A DNA stretch of 16,777 bases from Rhodobacterales bacterium (GTDB lineage: Bacteria > Pseudomonadota > Alphaproteobacteria > Rhodobacterales > Rhodobacteraceae): positions 1-16,777 of the forward strand of contig JANXPK010000199.1 in assembly GCA_025357355.1 (NCBI GenBank), given 5' to 3'. The translations under genes were made by a program, and so were the position numbers. Positions 6,276-14,037 of the stretch are shown here, in pieces (the stretch's first letter is position 1; each line of letters opens with the position of its first letter). The notes beneath the pieces were generated by a model. It was not told the DNA's origin. It was given only the letters and a program-made list of their open reading frames with translations, and made no database searches.

Positions 6276-8321
6276 TTAACCATAAACCGGCGAATCGGCG
6301 AGGTTGGGGCCGGTTCCATCGGGCAAGGGCTGGCGCGCGGTTGTCGACAACTGGTCCGGTGGAAGATGGCAGGCCAGTACATGATCCGCGTGCAGCGTGA
6401 TCTGCGGCGGGGCGGTCTGATCGCACAGGCCCGGCATCATGCGTGGGCAGCGGGTGTGAAAGACGCAGCCGTTCGGCAAGTTGGCGGTGCTGGGCAAGGC
6501 GCCGGTCAGCCTGACGCGGTCATTATTGCCGCCGTCGATGCTGGGCACCGAGGACAAGAGGGCGGCGGTGTAGGGATGGTGGGGGCCGGAAAAGACCGCC
6601 TCTGCCGGACCGATTTCCAGAACCTGTCCCAGATACATCACGGCAATCCGGTCCGACAGATAGCGGACCACGCCGAGATCGTGGCTGATCAGGATATAGC
6701 TGACCTGCTTGGTCGCCTGCAATTCGGCGAGCAGGTTCAGGATCGCCGCCTGCACCGAGACATCCAGCGCCGAGGTCGGCTCGTCGCAGATCAGGATCTG
6801 TGGATCGCTGGCAAAGGCGCGGGCAATGGCGACACGCTGTTTCAAGCCGCCCGACAACTGGCGCGGCAGGGCGGTCAGGTGCCGGTCGGTCAGGCGAACC
6901 GCCCTGATCAGCGCCCGGATGCGCGCCTCGCGGGCCGCGCCCCGCAAGCCGATCAAGAGACCGATGGTGCGCGACAGCATCCGGTGCACCGAATGGGCGC
7001 GGTTCAACGCGGAATCGGGGTTCTGGAACACGATCTGGATCGATTTCACCTGATCGCGGCTGCGGGCGGCGGTGGTTCCCGCCAAGGGCTGATCGTCAAA
7101 CTGGATGCGGCTGCCGGGGTCGGGTTGCAAGAGGCCGAGGATGCAGCGGGCGAGCGTCGTCTTGCCGCTGCCGGACTCGCCCACCAGCCCCAAAGTCTCG
7201 CCCGCGCGCAGGTCAAACCCGACATCGCGCAGCACCCGCTGGCGCTGCAAACCGTTGCCGAAGCTTTTGGCGAGGTCGCTGATTTGCAGGATCCTGCGGC
7301 TGCCCTGACCCGCGGCGACAAGCACCGGGGCGGCTACAGCGCGGTTCATGTCGGCAACACGTTCCGGATAATGGCATTTGGTGGCGCGGTCGCCAGCGCG
7401 AACAAAGGCCGGGTCGCGGGTCTGGCACAAGCAGTCAGCAAGCGCGCAGCGCGGTGCAAAGACACAGCCGGTGATCTGGGCGCCGGGTCCGGGCAGAAAG
7501 CCGGGGATGGTGGCCAAAAGCGCCTTGTCTTTGCTGCGCCCGGCCTGGGGCAGACAATTCAGCAGACCGGCAGTATAGGGATGGCGAGGAGTGCGGAAAA
7601 TCTCATCCGTCCGGGCCTCTTCGACCAGACGACCGGCGTAGAGCACGCCGACCCGGTCGCACATGCGGGCGATGACGGCGAGGTTGTGGCTGATGAACAG
7701 GATGGCGGTCGAAAGCTCGCGGCGCAGATGCTGGATCAGGTCCAGCACCTCGGCCTCGACCGTGGCGTCAAGGCCAGTGGTGGGTTCGTCCAGCACCAGA
7801 AGAGTGGGGTTGGAGGCGACGGCCATGGCAATGGCGACGCGCTGCTGCATGCCGCCGGACAACTGGTGCGGATAGCGCTGCATGACAAGGGCAGGGTCGC
7901 TGATCTGCACCTTGGCGAGAATTTCGGCGACGCGGGTCGGCCATTCGGCCCGGGGCACGCCGGCCAGTTCAAAGACCTCTGACACCTGCCGTCCGACGGG
8001 CAGCGAGGGGTTCAAAGAGCGGCCGGGGTCCTGATAGACCATCGAGACCGAATATTGCCGGAGTTTGCGCAGATCGGGGGCGGCAAGCTGATGGATGTCC
8101 TGACCGTCGATCAGAATACGGCCGTTGGTGACCAAGCCGTTGCGCGGCAGGTAACGCACGGCGGCAAAGGCGGCGGTGGACTTGCCGCAACCGCTTTCGC
8201 CGACCAGACCGTAAGCCTCGCCCCGGGCGATCTGCAGGTCGATGCCATAGAGCACTTGCTGTGACCGACCTTTGACCCGGTAAGCCACTCCGAGGTTTTC
8301 GAAGGTCAAGGCGTCAGTCAT
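6276..8321 (-). CDS. Fused DppD-DppF-type ABC transporter ATPase
   Basis: 681 residues holding two complete peptide-importer ATPase modules in one chain. Module 1: Walker A GESGCGKST (41-49), signature LSGGM (154-158), Walker B LLVLDEP (174-180). Module 2: Walker A GESGSGKTT (381-389), signature LSGGL (489-493), Walker B ILICDEP (509-515). Each is followed by the oligopeptide/dipeptide C-terminal domain (RHPYTAGLL near 246 and HHPYTAALL near 592) with its conserved cysteines (GCVFAPRC..., GCVFHTRC...), which bind an Fe-S cluster in some characterised peptide importers. The separate DppD and DppF polypeptides of enterobacteria are thus one gene here. ATG at 8321 overlaps the upstream permease gene by 8 bases (ATGACTGA), indicating translational coupling. 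It powers the importer whose other parts are encoded upstream. Confidence 0.93.
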   Translation of the reverse strand: MTDALTFENLGVAYRVKGRSQQVLYGIDLQIARGEAYGLVGESGCGKSTAAFAAVRYLPRNGLVTNGRILIDGQDIHQLAAPDLRKLRQYSVSMVYQDPGRSLNPSLPVGRQVSEVFELAGVPRAEWPTRVAEILAKVQISDPALVMQRYPHQLSGGMQQRVAIAMAVASNPTLLVLDEPTTGLDATVEAEVLDLIQHLRRELSTAILFISHNLAVIARMCDRVGVLYAGRLVEEARTDEIFRTPRHPYTAGLLNCLPQAGRSKDKALLATIPGFLPGPGAQITGCVFAPRCALADCLCQTRDPAFVRAGDRATKCHYPERVADMNRAVAAPVLVAAGQGSRRILQISDLAKSFGNGLQRQRVLRDVGFDLRAGETLGLVGESGSGKTTLARCILGLLQPDPGSRIQFDDQPLAGTTAARSRDQVKSIQIVFQNPDSALNRAHSVHRMLSRTIGLLIGLRGAAREARIRALIRAVRLTDRHLTALPRQLSGGLKQRVAIARAFASDPQILICDEPTSALDVSVQAAILNLLAELQATKQVSYILISHDLGVVRYLSDRIAVMYLGQVLEIGPAEAVFSGPHHPYTAALLSSVPSIDGGNNDRVRLTGALPSTANLPNGCVFHTRCPRMMPGLCDQTAPPQITLHADHVLACHLPPDQLSTTARQPLPDGTGPNLADSPVYG

Positions 8322-9171
8322 GCAGGACGCTTTCGATGCCGTCGGCGATAAGGTTGATGCCGATGACCAGGGAGGCGATGGCGAGGCTGTCGAACAGCAC
8401 CGTCCACCAGAAGCCGCCACCGATCATGCCGTAATTGGCCGAAATCGACAGGCCCCAGTCGGGCGAGGGCGGCTGGATGCCGAAACCGATGAAGCTGAGC
8501 GTGGCGACGGTGAAGATGGCATAGCCAAGGCGCACTGTGGATTCGACGAGGATGGGGGGCAGGACGTTCGGCAGAATCTCGACGAACAGGATATAAGGCG
8601 TGCCCTCGCGGCGCAGTTCGGCGGCGGCGACGTAGTCGAGGCCGACCTCGGTCAAGACAGCGCTGCGCACGGTGCGGGCGATGATCGGGGCAAAGCTGAA
8701 GGCGATCACCACCAGCACGGTGATGGTCGAGGTGCCAAGGGCCGTCAGCGCCAAGAGGGCGACGATGACGGTGGGCAGGGCGAGGACGGCGTCGGTGATG
8801 CGGCTGAGAACCTCGTCGATCAGGCCGCCGAAATAGCCCATGGTCAGGCCGAGTGCTGTGCCCAGAAGCGTGCTAAGCAGGGTGGCGGTCGGGGCCACGG
8901 TCAGGATGTCACGCGCGCCGACGATGACGCGGGAAAAGACGTCGCGGCCGAGTTGGTCGGTGCCAAACCAGTGGTCGGACGAGGGCGGCAGAAGCGCGTT
9001 CATCAGATCGTCGGTAAAGGGGTCGTGGGGGACCAACTGCGCGCCAACGAGGGCGCAACCGACCCAGAAGAGCACGATCACCGCGCCACAATCGAAGGTG
9101 GCGGAACGCAAGAGGCGGCGCAGATCGGCGCGCCAGCCGTGGTCTTGCCGCGTGACCTGCGTGTCGGTCAT
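8314..9171 (-). CDS. DppC-type ABC transporter permease
   Basis: 285-residue inner-membrane permease of the peptide/nickel importer family. After a short cytoplasmic N-terminus and one hydrophobic segment (~27-46) comes the family-typical periplasmic motif HWFGTDQLGRDVFSRVIVGAR (67-87), then several membrane segments. The cytoplasmic EAA coupling loop is AAAELRREGTPYILFVEILP (~182-201). The start ATG overlaps the stop of the preceding DppB-type gene by 4 bases (ATGA), and its own end overlaps the ATPase start, so three genes are coupled. It pairs with the DppB-type subunit to form the translocation pore. Confidence 0.92.
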   Translation of the reverse strand: MTDTQVTRQDHGWRADLRRLLRSATFDCGAVIVLFWVGCALVGAQLVPHDPFTDDLMNALLPPSSDHWFGTDQLGRDVFSRVIVGARDILTVAPTATLLSTLLGTALGLTMGYFGGLIDEVLSRITDAVLALPTVIVALLALTALGTSTITVLVVIAFSFAPIIARTVRSAVLTEVGLDYVAAAELRREGTPYILFVEILPNVLPPILVESTVRLGYAIFTVATLSFIGFGIQPPSPDWGLSISANYGMIGGGFWWTVLFDSLAIASLVIGINLIADGIESVLHD

Positions 9172-10121
9172 TCCCGTCCCCCGAACCGGATGCGCGGGTT
9201 CAGCCGGGCGTAGAGGAGGTCGGCAAGAAGCGTGGCCACGGCGAAAAGGGCACCGATGGCCATGACGCCGGCTTGCAGCATCGGGAAATCCTTTTTCTTG
9301 GCGGCGATGTAAATAAGGCTGCCAATGCCTTGATAGTGAAACAGAATCTCGATTACCACCAGTCCGCCGATCAGGTAGACCGTCTGGGTGGCGATCACCG
9401 AGATTGTCGGCAGCAGCGCATTGCGCAGCACATGGCGCCAGATGACTTGCGGGTACGTCAGGCCCTTCAAGACGGCGGTACGGGTATAGTCGGCATCCAG
9501 CGCCTCGATCATCCCGGCACGTGCCATGCGGGCGATATAGCCGAAGAGGATCAGCACCAGCGGCACCGAGGGCAGGATCAGGTGGTAAAGCTGGTTCCAG
9601 AACCCGGCATTGGCACTCCAGGTTGCCGAGATGGGAAACCAGCGCAGCCAGACCCCGAAGATCAGGATCAGCACGATGCCCGACACAAACTCGGGCACCA
9701 CGGTCGCAGAAATGCCGACCACTGACAGGATGCGGTCGGTGGGGCGGCCCCGGTAAAGGGCCGCGATCACGCCGCCGAATATTCCCAGCGGCACCACCAG
9801 GATGAAGGCCACGGCGGCCAGTTTGGACGAATTCAGCAGGGCGGTGCCCAGGAACGGGGCGACGGGTGAGCGGTAGGCATAGGATTGGCCCATGTCGCCG
9901 GTCAGAAAGCCTGACATCCAGTCGGCATATTGCACCAGCACCGGGCGGTCGGTGCCCATCTGATGGTTCAATGTCTCGACCGCCTTGGGGTCAGCAAAGG
10001 GGCCCAGCATGGCGCGACCGACATTGCCGGGCAGAAGATGACCGCCCGCAAAGATCAGAACGCTGAGCAACCACAGGGTCAGCAGGGCCAGCAGCAGTCG
10101 CTTGACAACAAATCGAGAAAT
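9168..10121 (-). CDS. DppB-type ABC transporter permease, probable ATT start
   Basis: Inner-membrane permease of the peptide-importer family with LPGN near the N-terminus, a QMGTDRPVLVQYADWMSGFLTGDMGQSY-type periplasmic region, and the EAA loop around YTRTAVLKGLTYPQVIWRHVLRNALLP. The first ATG/GTG/TTG codon is a TTG at 10070, which would begin in the middle of the first membrane helix. Upstream, the frame continues ISRFVVKRLLLALLTLW, the usual start of DppB proteins, back to ATT at 10121-10119. AGGGGGA (10135-10129) lies 7 bases before that ATT, and a TGA is in frame at 10141-10139. I infer ATT initiation (317 residues); the alternative is TTG at 10070 (300 residues, shortened helix) or a sequence error. 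ATGA overlap with the DppC-type gene. Confidence 0.88.
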   Translation of the reverse strand: MSRFVVKRLLLALLTLWLLSVLIFAGGHLLPGNVGRAMLGPFADPKAVETLNHQMGTDRPVLVQYADWMSGFLTGDMGQSYAYRSPVAPFLGTALLNSSKLAAVAFILVVPLGIFGGVIAALYRGRPTDRILSVVGISATVVPEFVSGIVLILIFGVWLRWFPISATWSANAGFWNQLYHLILPSVPLVLILFGYIARMARAGMIEALDADYTRTAVLKGLTYPQVIWRHVLRNALLPTISVIATQTVYLIGGLVVIEILFHYQGIGSLIYIAAKKKDFPMLQAGVMAIGALFAVATLLADLLYARLNPRIRFGGRE

Positions 10122-10180
10122 CGCGAGGTCCCCCTGCGGTCAGTCGGCGCCCGCGCTGGTCAGGCACGGACGCCCGGCGT

Positions 10181-11839
10181 TCAAAGGCTCGCCTGACCCA
10201 GCATCAGATGGCCCATTGCGGTTGGCACCACCCCTGCCACCCCGGCCTTGGTCACCGTCAGGAAATCGTAGAAATAGGTGAAGAGGACAGGGCTTTCGTC
10301 CAGGAGCAGGGTCTCGATCTTGTCCGCCGTCGCCTTTTGCGATTCCAGATCCAGCGACGCGATGTAGGCCGTGACCAGTTGGTCATAGTCCTTGTTGTTG
10401 AAATGGGCCGAGTTCCAGGTCCCCGTGCTCATCAGCGGCGCTTGCAGGAAGACGTTCGGGACGCCGCGATGGCCATAGTCGGTGATGCCCATGTCGCTGT
10501 CGAGCCACGGCGACTTGCCGGGCACGGCGTCGCCGTAGTAGGCGCCCTGATCCATGATGTTCAGCGCGATGTCGCCACCGATTTCCTTGACGGCGTTCTG
10601 GATCAGTACGGCATAATCCGGGATTTCCAGATATTTCTCGGTCGTCAGGGTGGTCTTGAAGCCGCCCTTCATGCCCGCCGCTTCCATCAACTGCTTGGCC
10701 CGGGCTAGGTCTTGCTGGCGCTGGGCTACGCTTTTGTCGGTCGAGGGATAGGCCGGCATGAACGGGCTGTCATTGCCAAGCTGGGCCTTGCCCTTCATCA
10801 GGCCCGCGACGAGCTTGGGCCGGTCAAGGGTCAGTGCGATCGCCTGCCGCACCCGTTTATCCTTGAACGGGTCGGTGTCGGTGCGCATGTGGACCTGCGA
10901 ATGCGCCGACGAGGGGATGCTGATGATGGTGACGGAGGCATCCGCCAGCAGACCCACGGCCTGCAGCACCGGAACCTGCTGGATGATGTCGATGTCGCCG
11001 CCCTGCAGCGCCAGAATCTGCGGCTGATAATCGTCGTAGAACACGACTTCCACCCGGTCGGGCAAGGCAGGTTTGCCCCAGTAATCGGTATTGCGCACAA
11101 AGGACGCGCCGACTTTGGGGGTATATTTCTCCAGCTTGAAGGGACCGGTGCCGATCATCGTCGCCTCATAATCCGCCGGGAAGTCGGCGGGAATGATGAC
11201 GGCGTTGTAATTGTCGGTCGAGACGGCGTAGGGGAAGTTACCATTGGCCACATCCAGATGGAACTCGACGGTGTGGTCGTCGACCTTCTTGGTGCCGCCC
11301 TTGGACAGCATCCCGGTGAATACCGACAGGGCGTTCGAGCCGCCCTTGGGGTCCGACAGCCGGTCAAAAGTCGCAACGACGTCGTCGGCGGTCATCGCCT
11401 TGCCATTATGGAACTTGACGTTCTGGCGCAGCTTGAAGGTCCAGACCGTGCCGTCCTTGTTGGGTGCCCAGCTTTCGGCCAAGAGGGGCTGTGCGGTCAG
11501 GTCGGGGGCAGACAGGACCAGCGTTTCGGCGACCTGCGACAGCACGGTGATGCCGCCGCCATCGGCAATCAACACCGGATTGATTGATGCCGCTGGCACG
11601 ATCTGGCCGAAGCGGATCGTGCCGCCAGAGGTTCCGGCCCGCAGCGGTGTTGTGGTCAAGCCGTAGCCCAAGGCCGAGGTGATCCCGCCCAGCAAAGGTG
11701 CCGACAGGCCCAGGACCGAGCCATAACGCAAAAATTCACGACGGCTGACCGCGCCGCGTGCAAGGCCGTCGATCAAGTGGTTCTCATGGGGACTGCGGCC
11801 GCGGCGCAGGATGTCGAGCAACTTGTAATTGATGGTCAT
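10181..11839 (-). CDS. Tat-exported family 5 solute-binding protein of a peptide-type ABC importer
   Basis: 552 residues. The N-terminal part contains a twin-arginine motif SRREFLRYGSVLGL (32-45) after a ~30-residue cytoplasmic-type extension, so the protein is exported folded. The rest matches the bacterial extracellular solute-binding family 5 (DppA/OppA): ETLVLSAPDLTAQPLLAESW, DGTVWTFKLRQNVKFHNGKAMTADDVVATFDRL and the late FNNKDYDQLVTAYIASLD block. It captures the substrate in the periplasm and delivers it to the two permeases encoded downstream. ATG at 11839 has GGGAGA at 7-base spacing. Family 5 proteins bind peptides, nickel, opines and other ligands; sequence alone does not give the ligand. 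Location directly after two oxygenase genes suggests the ligand is what those enzymes oxidise. Confidence 0.92.
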   Translation of the reverse strand: MTINYKLLDILRRGRSPHENHLIDGLARGAVSRREFLRYGSVLGLSAPLLGGITSALGYGLTTTPLRAGTSGGTIRFGQIVPAASINPVLIADGGGITVLSQVAETLVLSAPDLTAQPLLAESWAPNKDGTVWTFKLRQNVKFHNGKAMTADDVVATFDRLSDPKGGSNALSVFTGMLSKGGTKKVDDHTVEFHLDVANGNFPYAVSTDNYNAVIIPADFPADYEATMIGTGPFKLEKYTPKVGASFVRNTDYWGKPALPDRVEVVFYDDYQPQILALQGGDIDIIQQVPVLQAVGLLADASVTIISIPSSAHSQVHMRTDTDPFKDKRVRQAIALTLDRPKLVAGLMKGKAQLGNDSPFMPAYPSTDKSVAQRQQDLARAKQLMEAAGMKGGFKTTLTTEKYLEIPDYAVLIQNAVKEIGGDIALNIMDQGAYYGDAVPGKSPWLDSDMGITDYGHRGVPNVFLQAPLMSTGTWNSAHFNNKDYDQLVTAYIASLDLESQKATADKIETLLLDESPVLFTYFYDFLTVTKAGVAGVVPTAMGHLMLGQASL

Positions 11840-11918
11840 GCGGTACTCTCCCGGTGGGTTGGTGCGCCATTTGGGGGCGTCTGGCTTGGGGTCATTCAGG
11901 CCGAGGTTGCGGTTTTAT

Positions 11919-11934
11919 GTCAACGATTCTTGAC
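11919..11934. promoter_or_regulatory. Inverted repeat upstream of the solute-binding protein gene
   Basis: GTCAA-CGATTC-TTGAC is a perfect 5-bp inverted repeat about 80 bases before the solute-binding protein start. On the minus strand it includes a TTGACA hexamer (11923-11918), but no good -10 follows at 17 bases. It may be an operator or an internal promoter; weak evidence. Confidence 0.3.
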
Positions 11935-11970
11935 CCGGCGGAAAGAGTCCGGCTCATGGCCCCGGCGCCG

Positions 11971-13095
11971 TCAGGGCACGCTCATCCGGCGGCTGTAGTA
12001 ACGCGCCAGATCAAGGGCGGCGCCTTCGTAATCGGCCTGGGCGAGCGGGCCGCGGTTGTAGTGTCTTGAGTTGAGGCCGCGCATCATGGCGGTCAGCACT
12101 TCCTTGTCTTCGGCCATGTATTGGTGGAAGAGATCGACCGCGTAATCGACATCCTTCTGCGCCCAGGTCGGCCCATAGAACATCAGCCCCATCTTGACGC
12201 GCACGCGGTCCACCGCCTCGGGCTGAATGCAGATGAAGCTGGAATAATCACCACTGCAGCCGGAGACGAGGCCCGGCGGAACGGCCAGCATCACGCAGTT
12301 CGTAGCCTCGGCATCGGTCAGGTCGGGATGGCCCTTGTAGCTGCGCGGCAGGTCGGGAGAGAAGCCGGCATTGTAGCCGAAATAGGCGTCGCCCGCCGGG
12401 ATATGGGTGCAGAGCTTGGTCGGGTTCATCGGGTGCAGGGTGGTCTTGTGCAGGGGCGACAGGTGGTAGGCTTCCATGAAATTCTCGATGAAACACTTCC
12501 AGTTGACCGGCCAGACCTCTTCGACGACGTAGCGGGTCGCCATTTCCTCCATGTGATAGTTGCGGATCAAGGCATCCAGCCCCTGCAGGCGGGGACCGAG
12601 GGCCGGGGGATTGGCGCTGAGGTTGGTGAAGACAAAGCCATGCCACTTTTCGCAGGCAAACTCAGGCAGGCGGCAGGACTTCTGGTCAAAACCCTTGTGC
12701 GGCTCCATCCGCGGGGCGGCGGCAAGGGTGCCGGAGCGATCGTAGGACCAGTGGTGATAGGGGCAGACCAGACGCAGGGCGTGGCCCGAACCCTTGGCGA
12801 TGATCGAACCCCGGTGGCGGCAGACGTTGGACAGCACCCGGATCTTGCCGTCATCGCCGCGAATGGCGATCAGGGGTTCGTCGCACAATTGAAAGGTGAT
12901 GAAATCGCCGGGGTTCGGCAGTTCATCGGCGCGACCGAGGCAGATCCATTCAGCGCCGAACAGACGCTCGCGTTCCAGCGCCAGTAGGTCGGGGTCGGTG
13001 TAATAGCTGGTGGGCATCGACCAGGCCTGATCATCGGCACAGGTTTCGCTGGCCGTCAGCGCCGCACGAAGCTCGGCAAGGCTGGGTTTCGCCAT
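11971..13095 (-). CDS. Rieske non-heme iron oxygenase, alpha (catalytic) subunit
   Basis: 374 residues, the usual length for a Rieske oxygenase catalytic subunit. The [2Fe-2S] ligands are C92-x-H94 (NVCRHRG) and C111-x2-H114 (CPYHHW). The mononuclear iron site is in ENFMEAYHLSPLH with H211 and H216; D330 in YMAED is the probable third ligand. Overall pattern (NWKCFIENFMEAYH, late GLNSRHYNRGPLAQADYE) resembles the family containing glycine-betaine, stachydrine and carnitine oxygenases (GbcA, Stc2, CntA), which act on N-methylated ammonium compounds. That similarity is from memory, not a search, and does not fix the substrate. No reductase partner is encoded in the window, so electrons must come from elsewhere. 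The start lies 2 bases after the stop of the 2-oxoglutarate oxygenase gene, so the two are co-transcribed. Confidence 0.9.
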   Translation of the reverse strand: MAKPSLAELRAALTASETCADDQAWSMPTSYYTDPDLLALERERLFGAEWICLGRADELPNPGDFITFQLCDEPLIAIRGDDGKIRVLSNVCRHRGSIIAKGSGHALRLVCPYHHWSYDRSGTLAAAPRMEPHKGFDQKSCRLPEFACEKWHGFVFTNLSANPPALGPRLQGLDALIRNYHMEEMATRYVVEEVWPVNWKCFIENFMEAYHLSPLHKTTLHPMNPTKLCTHIPAGDAYFGYNAGFSPDLPRSYKGHPDLTDAEATNCVMLAVPPGLVSGCSGDYSSFICIQPEAVDRVRVKMGLMFYGPTWAQKDVDYAVDLFHQYMAEDKEVLTAMMRGLNSRHYNRGPLAQADYEGAALDLARYYSRRMSVP

Positions 13096-13097
13096 GG

Positions 13098-13886
13098 TCA
13101 GACCGCCCGCCCGTAAAAGCCGATCTGTTCTTCACGCGAGAAGCGCACGCCGGGGCGGTCGTAGTAGGAGAACACGGCGACATAGCGCGCCTGCGCCCCG
13201 GTGCAGGTCGTCACCTTGTGCAGCGTGTTCTTGCCCTTGAAGATGTTCAGCGTTCCGGCCTTGAGGAAATGCCCTTTCACCTGCGCGTCATGGCCGGTCA
13301 GCACCTGCGCCACGCCGTCAAAGTTGGGGTCGGCCTCGGTGCGCAGGTCCTTGCGGTACAGAAATTCGCCGCCGCCCGAGGGTTCTTGCAGCAGCATGGT
13401 CGTGGTGAATTCTGAACGGTCGAAGTGCCAGTTCAGCGCTTCGCCGTGGCCATATTTCATGATGTTCAGCCGGGCCAGCGGGTCGGTCATGGTGAAGAGG
13501 CTGGTCTTGTCCATCACGGCGACCAAAAAGACTGCCAGCGGCGGCCAGTTGTAGATCCAGTCCACTACCGTCGCCTCAAGCTGATCGCCGCAGACGGTGT
13601 GGTTGATGGTATCGACCAGCTTCAGGGCGGGGTGGTCGGCGGCAAGGCCGGGCACTTCTTTGCGGAAATAGATGTTGTGGGTGCGTTTGTGCAGGAACGA
13701 CAGCCGCTCCATGATCGGGGCGACCTCGGCCATTGCCTTGGTGATCGCCTCGGGTCGCATCAGGCCATGCAGGTTGCACATGCCGTCACGGGCCATTTCG
13801 GCCTTGCAGGCGGCTACCATATCCAGCCAGGCCACAGAGCCGGGCTTGTCGAGTGGGTATCGGTCCAGATCAAGGATATCGCGCAT
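13098..13886 (-). CDS. Fe(II)/2-oxoglutarate-dependent oxygenase (HalD/BesD- or ArpA-like)
   Basis: 262 residues. Iron ligands are visible as H154-x-D156 (NWHFDRSEF) and distal H223 (GKNTLHKV), with R234 (AQARYVAVFSYYDRPG) a likely 2-oxoglutarate binder, in a jelly-roll-type C-terminal half. The N-terminus DILDLDRYPLDKPGS and the C-terminus VRFSREEQIGFYGRAV recall a proteobacterial group often named ArpA or HalD/BesD-like (recognition from memory). True radical halogenases of that group have Gly in place of the iron-binding Asp; Asp is present here, so hydroxylation rather than chlorination is expected. Start chosen at ATG 13886, which has GAGGG at 6-base spacing and gives the family-like N-terminus; in-frame ATG at 13937 and TTG at 13940 lack a ribosome site. 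First gene of the operon, divergent from the LysR gene. Confidence 0.83.
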   Translation of the reverse strand: MRDILDLDRYPLDKPGSVAWLDMVAACKAEMARDGMCNLHGLMRPEAITKAMAEVAPIMERLSFLHKRTHNIYFRKEVPGLAADHPALKLVDTINHTVCGDQLEATVVDWIYNWPPLAVFLVAVMDKTSLFTMTDPLARLNIMKYGHGEALNWHFDRSEFTTTMLLQEPSGGGEFLYRKDLRTEADPNFDGVAQVLTGHDAQVKGHFLKAGTLNIFKGKNTLHKVTTCTGAQARYVAVFSYYDRPGVRFSREEQIGFYGRAV

Positions 13887-14037
13887 TGGGCCCTCGTGTT
13901 TGCTGGCGGTCACCTTTTTCCAAGCAGCGGCTTGCATCAAGGGGGCAAAAACTTAAGCTGGGTCAGGTTAGCTTGCGCAGACCGCCGCGATGGCACTGGC
14001 GTTGATGCTGGCGAGCCGGAACAATCGAGGCGACCTG
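13887..14037. promoter_or_regulatory. Divergent promoter/operator region between oxygenase operon and LysR gene
   Basis: The 151-bp gap between divergent genes must hold both promoters. It contains the small inverted repeat CTTG-CAT-CAAG (13931-13941), a CTTAAG palindrome (13952-13957), and GCTTGC twice (13930-13935 and 13971-13976). LysR-type regulators usually bind such shared regions through T-N11-A dyads; I cannot assign an exact site. Confidence 0.4.

Noticed and set aside
6641..6668. GGTCCG...CGGACC resembling the 17-bp palindrome
   Set aside because: Arms are shorter, spacing differs, the AT-rich flank is missing, and it is inside the ATPase coding region.
6222..7982. Long plus-strand open frame (586 codons) opposite the fused ATPase
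   Set aside because: It mirrors the minus-strand ABC ATPase, whose Walker and signature motifs are unmistakable; its product is low-complexity Gly/Ala/Arg-rich with no recognisable domain.
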